Source: UBA6168 sp964573725 (GTDB taxonomy: Bacteria; Bacteroidota; Bacteroidia; Chitinophagales; Saprospiraceae). From it: a stretch of DNA of 64,000 bases. The first letter of the stretch is position 1; every line of letters begins with the position of its first letter. Where the stretch lies: positions 57,680 to 121,679 of the forward strand of contig CAZNLJ010000013.1 in assembly GCA_964573725.1 (NCBI GenBank), written 5' to 3'. The notes under the pieces were generated by a model. It was not told the DNA's origin. It saw only the letters and a list, made by a program, of their open reading frames with translations, and did not search any database. This document shows, piece after piece, positions 27,452 to 37,463 of the stretch. Both the position numbers and the translations under genes were made by a program.

Positions 27452-28182
27452 ACTTCGGTTTTTTTAGGGTACACGATTGTCGGAATGGAACCGGGGTGGT
27501 TCCTTTCCCGTCTTGTTTAGGCCCGCAGACGTATCCGCTCCCTTTTCCGCTCCCTTCCGTCTTTCGCAGGACCGAAACGGAATACTCGCAGGCAGGGTGT
27601 TTGCGTGGCGCCGGGCGTCTGGCTTTACTGATCCAAATTAGGAAGAATCTTCCAATGATGGGAGGCTGTTTTTTAAATCCGACCGGATCGTGTGCGACGA
27701 AGTCGCAGGCCGGTCGCCTGTCCGCCGGCATGAACTGAAATGCCGGTACAGGAGCGGATTGTCGACCGCCCTTGTACCGGCATCTTGTCGCGTTGCCAAT
27801 TGTTTGGACACGCCCGGGATATCGGATGCTACTTGGTTACCTGGGAGATGGATGCGTTTGGATCGCGGCAATGCCACCGGCACTTCCTCCTTACCGCTTC
27901 AGGTGGGAATCAGGATGGACGTTCCAAGCTTTCGCCGATCTCTTTTGCTGCCGGGATTCAGGAACCTGACGGATGCCCGGCTTGCACCCGACTTGTCCGG
28001 TGCGCGGTATGCATCCCGCTCCACCGGGATGCCCCTGGAGGAAGGATGCCTCGCATCGGGGATGCGTACATTCGCCTCGCCTGCAGGTTCCCCTTTCCTG
28101 TCTTCCGGTCCGTAGGCGGCCGGAAAATTTCCCCACCCGACTGTCGGGCACGCACCCGACTGACCAGGGTCGCCGACCGCGC
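27452..28182. other. Gene-free interval upstream of the DUF2851 gene
   Basis: About 730 nt. Several open frames exist on both strands but none has protein-family character, and the high GC content keeps stops rare. A perfect 8-bp hairpin GCATCCCG/CGGGATGC (28011-28032, 6-nt loop) is present without a T tract. No promoter box of the TAnnTTTG type is seen. Confidence 0.5.
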
Positions 28183-28842
28183 TTAGTTCATTCGGCGTGT
28201 GGAATCCAGATAGGCCGCCGCTCCCGGATTCTGCATAAGGGTGAACAGCATCTCCTTGGCACGGAACAATTGTGCCTTGACCGTGCCGAGCGGTATGTCC
28301 AGCTCAGTGGCGATTTCCTCGTAGCTGAGCTCCTCATAATACCGGAGCTCGATCATCAAGCGGTATTTCGTACTCAATTGCCCCAACATGGAACGCACCA
28401 TCTGCAGCCGCTGCTGACGGATGATCTCTTCCTCCGGCGTCCGGTTCATCGTCCGTACACTGCCGGAATAATCCCGGTCGCCCTGCGAATCGAAAGGTTG
28501 GTCGATCGACAGGAAATTCAACCGCTTCTTGCGGATATGGTCGATGCAATTGTTCTGTGCTATCTTGAACAACCAGGTGGAAAATGCAAAGTGGGGGGCG
28601 TAGGTGGATAACTTGTGAAATGCCTTGCCAAATGCTTCCAAGGTCAGGTCCTCCGCATCATCGGGGTTCTTGACCATCTTCAACAAATGGTTGTAGACGG
28701 AGGAACGGTAACGTTCCAATAGGGTGGCGTAAGCCTGTTGCTCCCCGGCTATCGCCGCCTTTACCAGTTGGTAGTCTTCGGCCGCTTTGGGTGAAAGCCG
28801 TGTACCGGTCGCAATTACGTGTTTCGTCAGTGTTAATTCCAT
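28183..28842 (-). CDS. ECF-family RNA polymerase sigma factor
   Basis: A 219-aa sigma-70 family protein. Region 2 is seen in YRSSVYNHLLKMVKNPDDAE, DLTLEAFGKAFHKL and STWLFKIAQNNCIDHIRKKR. Region 4 is LSTKYRLMIELRYYEELSYE followed by EIATELDIPLGTVKAQLFRA. Regions 1.1 and 3 are absent, as in ECF factors. No anti-sigma gene is adjacent. Its ATG (28842) lies inside the end of the upstream glycosyltransferase gene with a 10-nt overlap, so the two are probably translated from one mRNA. Confidence 0.93.
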   Translation of the reverse strand: MELTLTKHVIATGTRLSPKAAEDYQLVKAAIAGEQQAYATLLERYRSSVYNHLLKMVKNPDDAEDLTLEAFGKAFHKLSTYAPHFAFSTWLFKIAQNNCIDHIRKKRLNFLSIDQPFDSQGDRDYSGSVRTMNRTPEEEIIRQQRLQMVRSMLGQLSTKYRLMIELRYYEELSYEEIATELDIPLGTVKAQLFRAKEMLFTLMQNPGAAAYLDSTRRMN

Positions 28843-30026
28843 CGCTGGGTGTCGTTGTTCATGAGAGTCGCAGCTGCAAATACGAGATAGTAAGGAACCA
28901 GGAACAAGTCGAGCAAAGGCAACAGAAATCGCAGCCGACGGTGCCGCAATTTATGCATGAGGCTCGTACCTATGATCATCACTACACCTATTCTTACCGC
29001 ATACCCCCATACTGCAAACATTATGCTAATTTTAGATATCAATAAGCTGCCTCCCATCAGGTAGTGTAGTAAATGGCTCATAGTGAACACACCTAAAAAT
29101 AATTTATGTGAAAATTTATAATATTTTCCAGTGGAGTAGTGCCGGCGCTTTTGCCGGACATAGTCCCTCAACCGGACTTTCGCCTCGGAATACATGAATG
29201 TGTCCGGGCTTATCCGAATCGCTACCCGCCCTTTACGCGCCACCGCATTGACAAATAGGTCGTCATCCCCGGACACCAGGTGCCCCCCCTTTACTTTCCC
29301 CGATTCTCCGACCAACTCCTTGCGATATGCCATGTTCCGCCCGACACCCATATACGGCATCCCCACCAGGGCAAAGGAAAGGTACTGTATGGCGGTGTAC
29401 CAGGCTTCGTACCGGATGAACAGGTTCAGTATCCTTCCCCCGAATCCGGCCCGCCGGCCGACAGCGGAGTAGGGCGCAACACCCAGGACCAAATCCGTCC
29501 GCTCGTCAAACCCCGACATCATCCCGGCAATCCACCGGTCGCTGGCCGGCATACAGTCGGCATCCGTCACCAAAAGATAGGGATGCCTCGCTCGGGAAAT
29601 GCCCAACGCCAACGGAATCTTTTTCCCGGGGCGGCTATCCTCACAGGTCAGTACAACCAGATTGGGATGGATTCGCTGCAAATATGATAATATATTTAAT
29701 GAATTATCAATTGATTTATGCACTACTACGATAACTTCGAAGGAACGGTATGTTTGATTTAGAATACGGTGCAGATTCGCCTGGAGTTGTGTCGCCGCGT
29801 TCCTCGCACACACGATGACGGACACCGGCGGCGCCTCCTCCGAGGCAGCGCGGATGGATGCCTCCTCCGCCTGGTCCACCGGATGAACTGCCAACCGGCC
29901 AAATAGGAAAACCCAGCCGATGAGCTGGACGGCCGTACTCCCCAAGTATAGGCCCAATAGGAATTGTTCCAATATTAAATGTTTGAAAATGTTGTATTTG
30001 TGATAATGTGGCCTCGTGTTCGACAA
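28833..30026 (-). CDS. Family 2 glycosyltransferase, membrane-associated (non-ATG start)
   Basis: Up to 397 aa. An N-terminal hydrophobic segment (QFLLGLYLGSTAVQLIGWVF) precedes a GT-A domain with PPVSVIVCARNAATQLQANL, the metal-binding TDADC and SGDDDLFVNAVARKG, and the acceptor-side RQKRRHYSTGKYYKFSHK (a QxxRW-like position reading QKRRHY). Two or three C-terminal membrane helices follow. It probably adds sugars to a lipid or extracellular polymer. No ATG occurs near the N terminus; TTG at 30026 or TTG at 29972 are the candidates. It overlaps the ECF sigma gene by 10 nt. Confidence 0.88.
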   Translation of the reverse strand: MSNTRPHYHKYNIFKHLILEQFLLGLYLGSTAVQLIGWVFLFGRLAVHPVDQAEEASIRAASEEAPPVSVIVCARNAATQLQANLHRILNQTYRSFEVIVVVHKSIDNSLNILSYLQRIHPNLVVLTCEDSRPGKKIPLALGISRARHPYLLVTDADCMPASDRWIAGMMSGFDERTDLVLGVAPYSAVGRRAGFGGRILNLFIRYEAWYTAIQYLSFALVGMPYMGVGRNMAYRKELVGESGKVKGGHLVSGDDDLFVNAVARKGRVAIRISPDTFMYSEAKVRLRDYVRQKRRHYSTGKYYKFSHKLFLGVFTMSHLLHYLMGGSLLISKISIMFAVWGYAVRIGVVMIIGTSLMHKLRHRRLRFLLPLLDLFLVPYYLVFAAATLMNNDTQRWN

Positions 30027-30303
30027 GCGGTTCGCGCCTTTGCCCTCCCACCCGGTCCTGTCGCGCCTTTTGACCGGTCGTCCCGACCGATCGGGCGGCC
30101 CACGGAGGACTGCCGCCGGTGCGATGACTTTTCCGATCCGAGTTTACGTTAATTTATCATTGACCCGCCTTTCGGTAATAATAAAATTAACAATCCTTAA
30201 TACCGGATTAAAGGGCTCTTGGCACTTTTGCGCCCTGATTACCGGTTACGGATCTTCCCTTGGGCTAACATCGCCAATATTTTCAACCTATAAAAACGTT
30301 TCT

Positions 30304-33300
30304 ATGAAAAAGCATTTACTCTTGGTCACCATGCTGCTGTCCACCTGGCTTACTGGCTTCGCCCAGGTAGTCGTCAACAGCGACATCACCGCCAATACAA
30401 CCTGGACGAACAACAACATCTACCTGCTACAGGGCGGATGCCTCTATGTCAAGAACAATGCGGTGCTCACCATCGAACCCGGTACCATCATCAAGGGGGA
30501 TGCGGCGGCCCTCATCGTTACCCGCGGTGCGAAAATCATCGCCGATGGTACCGCCGAACAGCCTATCGTCTTTACCTCCGCCAAACCTGCCGGTCAACGC
30601 AATCCGGGCGATTGGGGCGGCCTTCTGCTGATGGGCTTCGCTCCCATCAATGTCCCCGGCGGTGAAACGGTCGTGGAAGGGGGGTGCGACCAGGCATTGT
30701 ACGGTGGGTCCGATCCCAATGACAATTCCGGCGTGCTCCGGTATGTCCGTATCGAATTCGCCGGCATCCCTTTCCAACCCAACAACGAGCTCAACAGCCT
30801 GACCCTCGGTGGCGTCGGCGCCGGAACGGTCATCGAACATGTCCAGACCAGCTACGGTGGGGATGATGCCTACGAATGGTTCGGCGGTACGGTCAACGGC
30901 AGATGGTTGGTCAATCTCGCCACCGTGGATGATATGTTCGATGTCGATTTCGGCTACCAGGGTAAGAACCAGTGGCTGTTGGGCGTCAGTAATCCCGCCA
31001 TCGCGGATATCTCCGGCTCCAATGGCTTCGAATCGGATAATGACGGCCAAGGCTCCACCAACGAGCCGAAAACGGACGGCCATTTCTCCAATGTCACCAT
31101 CGTCGGCCCGCTGGGCCAAGGTGTAGATCCCATTAATTCCAACTTCAAACGCGCCCTCCACATCCGCCGCTGCTCCTACCTCGATGTCTTCAACAGCGTC
31201 TTCACCGGCTTCCCGGTAGGCCTCAAGCTGGACGGCGCCTGTACCACCGACGGGTTTACCTCCGGCACGGAGGTGTTCTTCAAGCACTCCATCGTAGCGG
31301 GTTCCCCCACACCGATCGAACCGACCGGAGATGCCGCCGTTCTGGCGCAATATGATGCCAGCGGGAGCTCCATCCTGCCTGCCGTCGGTGATGTCATGCT
31401 CGCCGATCCCTTCAACGCCTCCGCCCCCTCTTTCCTGCCGATGTCCGGCTCGCCCCTCCTCTCCGGTGCCGATTTCAGCAGCCCGGAGCTGCAGGACCCT
31501 TTCTTTACACCGACCTCCTACCGCGGTGCCTTCGGCTCGGAGGATTGGACGGCATGCTGGTGCGAGTGGGATCCCATCCAGGCCGACTATGATGTCGCCC
31601 CCATCCAGTATATCGCCAAGCCGACCATCTCCGCCGGTGGCAACCTGACTTTCTGCCAAGGGGGTAACGTGGTGCTCTCCGCACCGGCCGGTTTCTCCTA
31701 CGCCTGGAGCAACGGGGCGACCTCCAAAGATATTACCGTCTCCACCGGAGGCAGCTATTCCGTCACCGTCACCAACGCCCGCGGCTGCACCGCCGCCGCA
31801 GATCCGGTCACCGTGGTGGTGAACCCCGCGCCCGTCGCCAATTTCAATTTCACCGTGAACGGTGCAACCGTCGTATTTACCAATTCCTCCAGTGGCGCCG
31901 ATACGTACGCCTGGGACCTCGGCGACGGGGAAACGACCACCGCACCCAGCCTTTCCCATACCTACGCCGCCGCCGGCTCCTATACGGTCTGCCTGACCGC
32001 CACCTCGGCCGCCGGTTGCCAGGATACGGAATGCAAGACCATCAACGGGGTGCAAAACCCGACCGTCGTCATCGTCAACGCGGACATCACCACCAACACC
32101 ACCTGGACCAATGACAATATCTATGTCCTCCAAGGTGGCTGCATCTATGTCCGGGACAACTCCGTCCTGACCGTCGAACCGGGTACCGTCGTCCGCGGCG
32201 AAGCCGCCGCCCTGATCGTCCAGCGGGGCTCCAAACTGATTGCCGACGGGACTCCGACCCAACCCATCGTCTTCACTTCCAACCGGCCCGCCGGTGAACG
32301 CAATCCCGGTGACTGGGGCGGTATCCTCCTCATGGGATATGCCCCCATCAACGTACCCGGCGGCGAAACCGTCGTCGAAGGTGGTTGCGACCTCGCCGTC
32401 TACGGCGGTAACGATCCGAACGACAATTCCGGTATCCTCCGGTATGTCCGCATCGAATTCGCCGGCATCCCCTTCCAACCGAATAACGAATTGAACAGCC
32501 TTACCCTCGGCGGGGTCGGCACCGGTACCATCATCGAACACGTCCAGACAAGCTACGGTGGCGACGATGCTTTCGAATGGTTCGGCGGTACGGTCAACGG
32601 CAAATGGTTGGTCAACTTCGCCACCGTGGATGATATGTTCGATGTGGATTTCGGCTACCAGGGCAAAAACCAATGGGTACTGGGCATCAGTAACCCGAAT
32701 ATCGCGGATATCTCCGGCTCCAACGGCTTCGAATCCGACAACGACGGCCAAGGCTCCACCAATGAACCGAAAACGGACGGCCATTTCTCCAACGTCACGA
32801 TCCTGGGCCCCATCGGCCAGGGCATCGATCCCATCAATTCCAACTTCAAACGCGCCCTCCATATCCGCCGTTGCTCCTATCTCGATGTCTTCAACTCCGC
32901 TTTCTCCGGCTTCCCGGTCGGCCTGAAACTGGACGGCGCCTGTACCATTGACGGCTTCGCCGCCAACGGTGAGGTGGAATTCGCCAGCAATATCCTGGCG
33001 CAAATGTCCACTCCCATCGAACCGGTCGGCGATATGGCCGTCGAAATGGAATTCGCCAATTCCGGCAACAGCATCACCAACGCCCTGACCGATCTCGGCT
33101 TGGCAAATCCGTTTGATTTCGCCGGTAATAATCCCGATTTCCGGCCCACCACCGGCTCCCCTTTGCTCGCCGGCGCCGATTTCTCGAGCCCGACAACCAC
33201 CAATCCCTTCTTTACGCCTACCGATTATCGGGGTGCCATGGGCAGTGAGGACTGGACGGACTGCTGGACCGAATGGGATCCGATCAACGCGGATTATTCC

Positions 33301-33816
33301 AACAGCGTCAACTACGGACTGACTCCAGGTATCTCTTATTCCGCCGATGCACAGGATGTTTCCTTCACCGGAACGACTGCCGGCGCCGTTTCCTACGCCT
33401 GGGATTTCGGTGACGGCAATACGTCCGACCTGGAAAATCCGGTCCATACGTACGCGGGTGGTGCCAACTTCACCGTCACCCTCACCGTCACCTCCGCCCG
33501 GGGTTGTGTGTCCTCCACCGCTTCGGACATCGTCCTGACCAGTGTCCGCGACTGGAAGGAACTGTCCGCCCTGACCGTGTACCCCAATCCGTCCCACGGC
33601 TGGCTCACCCTGGATTTCAGCCTCGCCACCGCCACGGACCTTCAGGTCCAATTGATGGATGTCAACGGCAAACTGTGGTTGTCGACGGACCGCATGTTCC
33701 CCGCCGGCCAGCACCGCTTCGATCTCGACGCCCAGCTCCTTCCGGATGGTGTCTATTTCCTCCGCTTGCTGTCCGCTGACCACCAACGGACGGTCCGCCT
33801 GGCTATCTTGCGCTGA
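30304..33816 (+). CDS. T9SS-exported surface protein with two tandem 400-residue repeats and PKD domains
   Basis: A 1,170-aa protein with signal peptide MKKHLLLVTMLLSTWLTGFA. Residues about 22-436 and 589-1000 are two copies of one module (NIYLLQGGCLYVKNNAVLTI, GDWGGLLLMGFAPINVPGGE, GSNGFESDNDGQGSTNEPKT). Between them are an SprB-like Ig module (about 438-505) and a PKD domain (WDLGDGETTTAP, about 506-580); a second PKD domain (WDFGDGNTSDLENP) lies at about 1005-1078. The last 80 residues are a T9SS sorting domain starting VYPNPSHGW. The repeat resembles right-handed beta-helix proteins that often neighbour TonB receptors in Bacteroidota. The binding target is unknown. The ATG at 30304 opens the signal peptide; upstream in-frame sequence is not protein-like. 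Confidence 0.93.
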   Translation: MKKHLLLVTMLLSTWLTGFAQVVVNSDITANTTWTNNNIYLLQGGCLYVKNNAVLTIEPGTIIKGDAAALIVTRGAKIIADGTAEQPIVFTSAKPAGQRNPGDWGGLLLMGFAPINVPGGETVVEGGCDQALYGGSDPNDNSGVLRYVRIEFAGIPFQPNNELNSLTLGGVGAGTVIEHVQTSYGGDDAYEWFGGTVNGRWLVNLATVDDMFDVDFGYQGKNQWLLGVSNPAIADISGSNGFESDNDGQGSTNEPKTDGHFSNVTIVGPLGQGVDPINSNFKRALHIRRCSYLDVFNSVFTGFPVGLKLDGACTTDGFTSGTEVFFKHSIVAGSPTPIEPTGDAAVLAQYDASGSSILPAVGDVMLADPFNASAPSFLPMSGSPLLSGADFSSPELQDPFFTPTSYRGAFGSEDWTACWCEWDPIQADYDVAPIQYIAKPTISAGGNLTFCQGGNVVLSAPAGFSYAWSNGATSKDITVSTGGSYSVTVTNARGCTAAADPVTVVVNPAPVANFNFTVNGATVVFTNSSSGADTYAWDLGDGETTTAPSLSHTYAAAGSYTVCLTATSAAGCQDTECKTINGVQNPTVVIVNADITTNTTWTNDNIYVLQGGCIYVRDNSVLTVEPGTVVRGEAAALIVQRGSKLIADGTPTQPIVFTSNRPAGERNPGDWGGILLMGYAPINVPGGETVVEGGCDLAVYGGNDPNDNSGILRYVRIEFAGIPFQPNNELNSLTLGGVGTGTIIEHVQTSYGGDDAFEWFGGTVNGKWLVNFATVDDMFDVDFGYQGKNQWVLGISNPNIADISGSNGFESDNDGQGSTNEPKTDGHFSNVTILGPIGQGIDPINSNFKRALHIRRCSYLDVFNSAFSGFPVGLKLDGACTIDGFAANGEVEFASNILAQMSTPIEPVGDMAVEMEFANSGNSITNALTDLGLANPFDFAGNNPDFRPTTGSPLLAGADFSSPTTTNPFFTPTDYRGAMGSEDWTDCWTEWDPINADYSNSVNYGLTPGISYSADAQDVSFTGTTAGAVSYAWDFGDGNTSDLENPVHTYAGGANFTVTLTVTSARGCVSSTASDIVLTSVRDWKELSALTVYPNPSHGWLTLDFSLATATDLQVQLMDVNGKLWLSTDRMFPAGQHRFDLDAQLLPDGVYFLRLLSADHQRTVRLAILR

Positions 33817-33931
33817 TGGTACCTGCCCTCGGACGGCCACATACCGGCCGTGCCGACGGCAGCTTGGTAAAGGATGAGTTTCGCCCGGAGGCAGTAATCG
33901 GTGTCCATACCCGATTTTCCGCCGGGCGATT

Positions 33932-33968
33932 GAGCGGCAGGTCGTCAGGATCCTGCCGCTCTTTTTTT
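33932..33968 (+). terminator. Intrinsic terminator after the tandem-repeat surface protein
   Basis: GAGCGGCAGG (33932-33941) pairs with CCTGCCGCTC (33952-33961) around a 10-nt loop, followed by seven T. It lies about 115 nt after the stop and separates this gene from the TonB receptor downstream. Confidence 0.92.
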
Positions 33969-34439
33969 CTGTACCTCATCCGCAAGGTTTCCGATCAGGT
34001 TCCGGCTGTCTTTCGGATGGAATTCGCTTCGGTGTTTCCCGCTACCTTTCCGCCTCCTTAACCGGCTTATGCGATGGGTCGGGTCGTCCATGACTGCGGC
34101 CGGGGAGCGGATTCCCCGGAAAGGCACCAAGGCTCGGCTATTCCGGCCATGGGAGTTTCCGCATCATTTTACCTGGAAACGCAGGAATGGGGATACCGGC
34201 TGGTCCTGTCCCCGGTAAGTCGATGCCTGAGGTCCTCACCGATAGGAAGCACCGTCGCCCCCGGTCTTGCGCCCGGGCCTACCGTCCCTCCCACCCAGCG
34301 GATGCCTATCGTTCAAGTTTCTGGTTATTAGTATTTTGAGAAGTGTTTATGTCCTGTAAATGATTAATTAACCTAAAGTTAATGTGGCGAAAAACGAAAT
34401 GAAACCAAGCGCTGCGACATTTGCATCAAATTTCAACCG
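33969..34439. other. Intergenic region before the TonB receptor
   Basis: About 470 nt. The last 110 nt are AT-rich and probably carry the receptor promoter: GACATTTG at 34416-34423 differs from TAnnTTTG at one position, and no matching -33 box is evident. No gene was recognised. Confidence 0.5.
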
Positions 34440-37220
34440 ATGGTATACAAGCATTCTTCGCTGCTGACCTTTTTCTTGATTTCTTCCTTCCTTTCCTTCT
34501 CCCAATCCGCTGGTATCTACGGCATTATCAAAGATAACGGCAGCAATGAACCGCTGATCGGCGCTACCTTGCTCGTCGTTGAAACTGGTTCGGGCACGGT
34601 CACCGATATCGACGGATTCTATGAACTGGATCTTCCCGAAGGCACCTATTCATTCGAGGCAAGCTACACAGGTTACCAACCGGAACAGGTGACCGAAGTC
34701 ATTTTGAGAGCGGGCGAGCGGCTGGAACTGAACTTCAACCTCGGAACCAGTACCCAAATCATGGAGACCATTGTCGTGACGGCGGAAGCCAAACGGAATT
34801 CCGTGGTCAACCTGATGCTGCTGCAGCAAAGGAGCATCTCCATGGTCACCGGCATCTCCGCCGACCAAATCAAACTCGCACCGGACCGCAATACCAGCGA
34901 CGTACTCAAACGCGTCAGCGGCGCCAGCGTCCAGGATAACCGGTACGTGGTCATCAGAGGCCTGGCGGATCGTTATAACACGGCCCTCATCAATGGATTG
35001 AGCCTGCCGAGCTCGGAGCCGGACAAGCGTGCTTTCAGCTTTGATATTTTTCCTGCCAATCTGCTGGATAACCTCATCATCTATAAAAGCGCCACGCCGG
35101 ACCTTCCCGGCGAATGGGCAGGAGGGGTGGTCCAACTCAATACCAAGGAAATTCCGCAGGAAGGTTTCGCCACCATCAGCCTCAGCACCGGCTACAACAG
35201 CCAAAGCACTTTCCGGGCATTTAAGGATTATCGGGGTGGTAACTCGGATTGGCTGGGCTTTGATGACGGTACCCGGGCCATCCCGGAATCTCTCGGTGGT
35301 GTAACGAAGGATTCCTTCAACGTGAACGCCGCCAGCCAAATCCGTAACGCAAAGGCTTTTCCGAACGACTGGGCCATCCTGGAGGAAGCTTCCATGCGCC
35401 CTTCCATCGGACTCCAAGCTTCCGCCGGACGGAGTTTCGGGGATGTCGGTGTCGTTGCGGCCCTTACCTACAATAACTCCCCGAAGGTCGTCACCGGGGA
35501 ACGCAATGATTTCAACGTCGATAAGTCCCAATTGTACAATTACTTCGACCGCATCTACAAAACCAATGTGTCCGTGGGCGGGCTCCTTAATTTCGCCTGG
35601 AAAATGTCCCCCCGCAGCAAGGTCCAACTCAACAACACCTACACGGTCTCCTCCGAGGACCAACTCTTCGAACGAACCGGTGACGATATCGAACAAAGTC
35701 GCTTCATCCGGTCGAATTCCTTGTTTTATACCAGCAATGCCATGTTCTCCAGTCAACTGCTCGGAGACCATGTCTTTGGCAGCCGCCAGGTCAAGCTGAA
35801 TTGGGGACTCGGATACAGCCACCTGACGCGCGATATCCCTTCCTACCGCCGGATGCTCTACCTGCGCAACTATGAGGAACCGGAGGATGCTCCTTTCCTC
35901 GCCGTCGTCCCTTTTGGTAACCCTTCCCCCAATCTCGCAGGTAATTTCTACGCCGACCAATCGGAGGCTTTCTACACCGGTCGCGCAGACCTGACCATTC
36001 CCTATGCCTGGCAGGGTCGCAAAGGCAACCTGAAATTCGGAAGCATGTGGGAAAACAAGGACCGCGAATTCGATGCCCGTCTCTTCGGCTTCATCTCTTC
36101 CTTCCAAACTCCCCAGGAACTCTACCAACTACCTATCAGCGATATCTTCGACCAGGAAAATATCGCCGAGAAAGGTTTCCGCATGAAGGAAACCACCGAT
36201 CGGAGCGACAGCTATGATGCAGGCTCCGCCCTGTATGCCGGCTATGCGATGATTGAACAGTCGCTGACCCATCGCCTCCGACTCATCGGTGGCGCCAGGA
36301 TGGAAAGCTTCAACCAACACCTGAACTCCTTCCGAATCCTCAGCACGGTGCCCGTCGTACTCGATACCACGTTCAATGACCTGCTCCCCAGCCTCCACCT
36401 CATCTATGCGCTGAACGATTCCACCAACATCCGGGCCGCCGCTTCCAAGACCGTCGCCAGGCCTAATTTCCGCGAATTGGCACCCTTCTCTTTCTTCGAC
36501 TTCTTCCTCTTCGCCGGCGTGGATGGTAACCCCAATCTCGTACGTACCCAAATCTGGAACGCCGACCTCCGCTACGAAACCTATCGCAAAGGGGCCCAAT
36601 ACTTCTCCGCCGCCCTGTTCTACAAGCGCTTCGATAACCCCATCGAACAATTCTATAACAACGCCCAAGGCGCAGGAACCCGAAATTTCCAGTGGCGGAA
36701 TGTACCATCCGCCGTCGACCTTGGTGCAGAAGTGGAGTTCCGGCTCAAACTCAACCGACTGGCCGGCTTCCTTCAGCATTTCATGGTATTCGGCAATGCT
36801 TCCTACATCTACTCCGATGTGGATATCTCTACCCTCCCCGGCGCACAGCCAAGACCGCTCTTCGGTCAATCCCCTTACCTCGTCAATGGTGGCCTGAATT
36901 ATGACAATCGGGAACTCGGCATCACCTCCACACTCCTCTTCAACCGGATCGGTCGCAGAATCTGGGTGGTCGGTCAGGATAAATACCTGCATACCTGGGA
37001 AAATCCCCGTAGCGTGCTGGATTTTCAGGTCACCAAGTCCATCGGTACGCTCGGCGAACTGAAACTTACCATCGGGGATATGCTAAACCAGGAGGCTGTC
37101 TTCTACCAGGATCAGGATGACAACGGCCGGTTCAACGCGGACGCCGATACAAAAATCGTCGGTCAACGCTTCGGAACCAATATTTCCCTCGGCTTCAACT
37201 ATCGCCTCGGACGAGCCTGA
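34440..37220 (+). CDS. TonB-dependent outer-membrane receptor with carboxypeptidase-regulatory-like domain
   Basis: A 926-aa protein with signal peptide (SSLLTFFLISSFLSFSQS). Residues about 24-105 form a CarboxypepD_reg-like beta-sandwich (GIYGIIKDNGSNEPLIGATL, FYELDLPEGTYSFEASYTGY). The plug domain (about 125-235) contains NTSDVLKRVSGASVQDNRYV, VIRGLADRYNTALINGLSLP and GEWAGGVVQLNTKEIPQ. The rest is a 22-strand barrel ending RFGTNISLGFNYRLGRA with a terminal hydrophobic segment. There is no SusD partner; its neighbour is the duplicated T9SS protein. Substrate cannot be read from sequence; phosphate esters or metal complexes are possibilities from context. Confidence 0.93.
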   Translation: MVYKHSSLLTFFLISSFLSFSQSAGIYGIIKDNGSNEPLIGATLLVVETGSGTVTDIDGFYELDLPEGTYSFEASYTGYQPEQVTEVILRAGERLELNFNLGTSTQIMETIVVTAEAKRNSVVNLMLLQQRSISMVTGISADQIKLAPDRNTSDVLKRVSGASVQDNRYVVIRGLADRYNTALINGLSLPSSEPDKRAFSFDIFPANLLDNLIIYKSATPDLPGEWAGGVVQLNTKEIPQEGFATISLSTGYNSQSTFRAFKDYRGGNSDWLGFDDGTRAIPESLGGVTKDSFNVNAASQIRNAKAFPNDWAILEEASMRPSIGLQASAGRSFGDVGVVAALTYNNSPKVVTGERNDFNVDKSQLYNYFDRIYKTNVSVGGLLNFAWKMSPRSKVQLNNTYTVSSEDQLFERTGDDIEQSRFIRSNSLFYTSNAMFSSQLLGDHVFGSRQVKLNWGLGYSHLTRDIPSYRRMLYLRNYEEPEDAPFLAVVPFGNPSPNLAGNFYADQSEAFYTGRADLTIPYAWQGRKGNLKFGSMWENKDREFDARLFGFISSFQTPQELYQLPISDIFDQENIAEKGFRMKETTDRSDSYDAGSALYAGYAMIEQSLTHRLRLIGGARMESFNQHLNSFRILSTVPVVLDTTFNDLLPSLHLIYALNDSTNIRAAASKTVARPNFRELAPFSFFDFFLFAGVDGNPNLVRTQIWNADLRYETYRKGAQYFSAALFYKRFDNPIEQFYNNAQGAGTRNFQWRNVPSAVDLGAEVEFRLKLNRLAGFLQHFMVFGNASYIYSDVDISTLPGAQPRPLFGQSPYLVNGGLNYDNRELGITSTLLFNRIGRRIWVVGQDKYLHTWENPRSVLDFQVTKSIGTLGELKLTIGDMLNQEAVFYQDQDDNGRFNADADTKIVGQRFGTNISLGFNYRLGRA

Positions 37221-37463
37221 TTGGTGTTCCCGGAGTCACGGGATGGTGCATTCCGCCTTCCCGTGACCCTGGCCTCCCACGCAATGGCCCGACGCTTTCC
37301 CGCGGCTTTGTGCGCTGCCCCGGCCTAAGGGGCGCATTGGCCCTGTGTGCTAAATTCCTCGGCCGTATGGCACTTCTCGCGGATATTTCGTTCCTTTGGC
37401 TGTTCCTAAGTCTGATACCCAGGTGCCGCTCAGGCTCCTTTCCCTTGCTTCAACGCCGTCCGG

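Noticed and set aside
30427..33840. A 1,137-codon open frame on the minus strand, antisense to the duplicated T9SS protein
   Set aside because: It mirrors the sense gene, and its length follows from the GC-rich third positions and repeat structure of the sense strand. The translation is low-complexity Gly/Asp/Ile/Val-rich, repeats with the sense repeat, and resembles no family.
34650..36128. Long antisense frames over the TonB receptor (also 36129-36992, 40448-42196, 42293-43444, 44270-45358)
   Set aside because: All lie opposite well-supported genes with clear domains; their translations show no family features or signal peptides.
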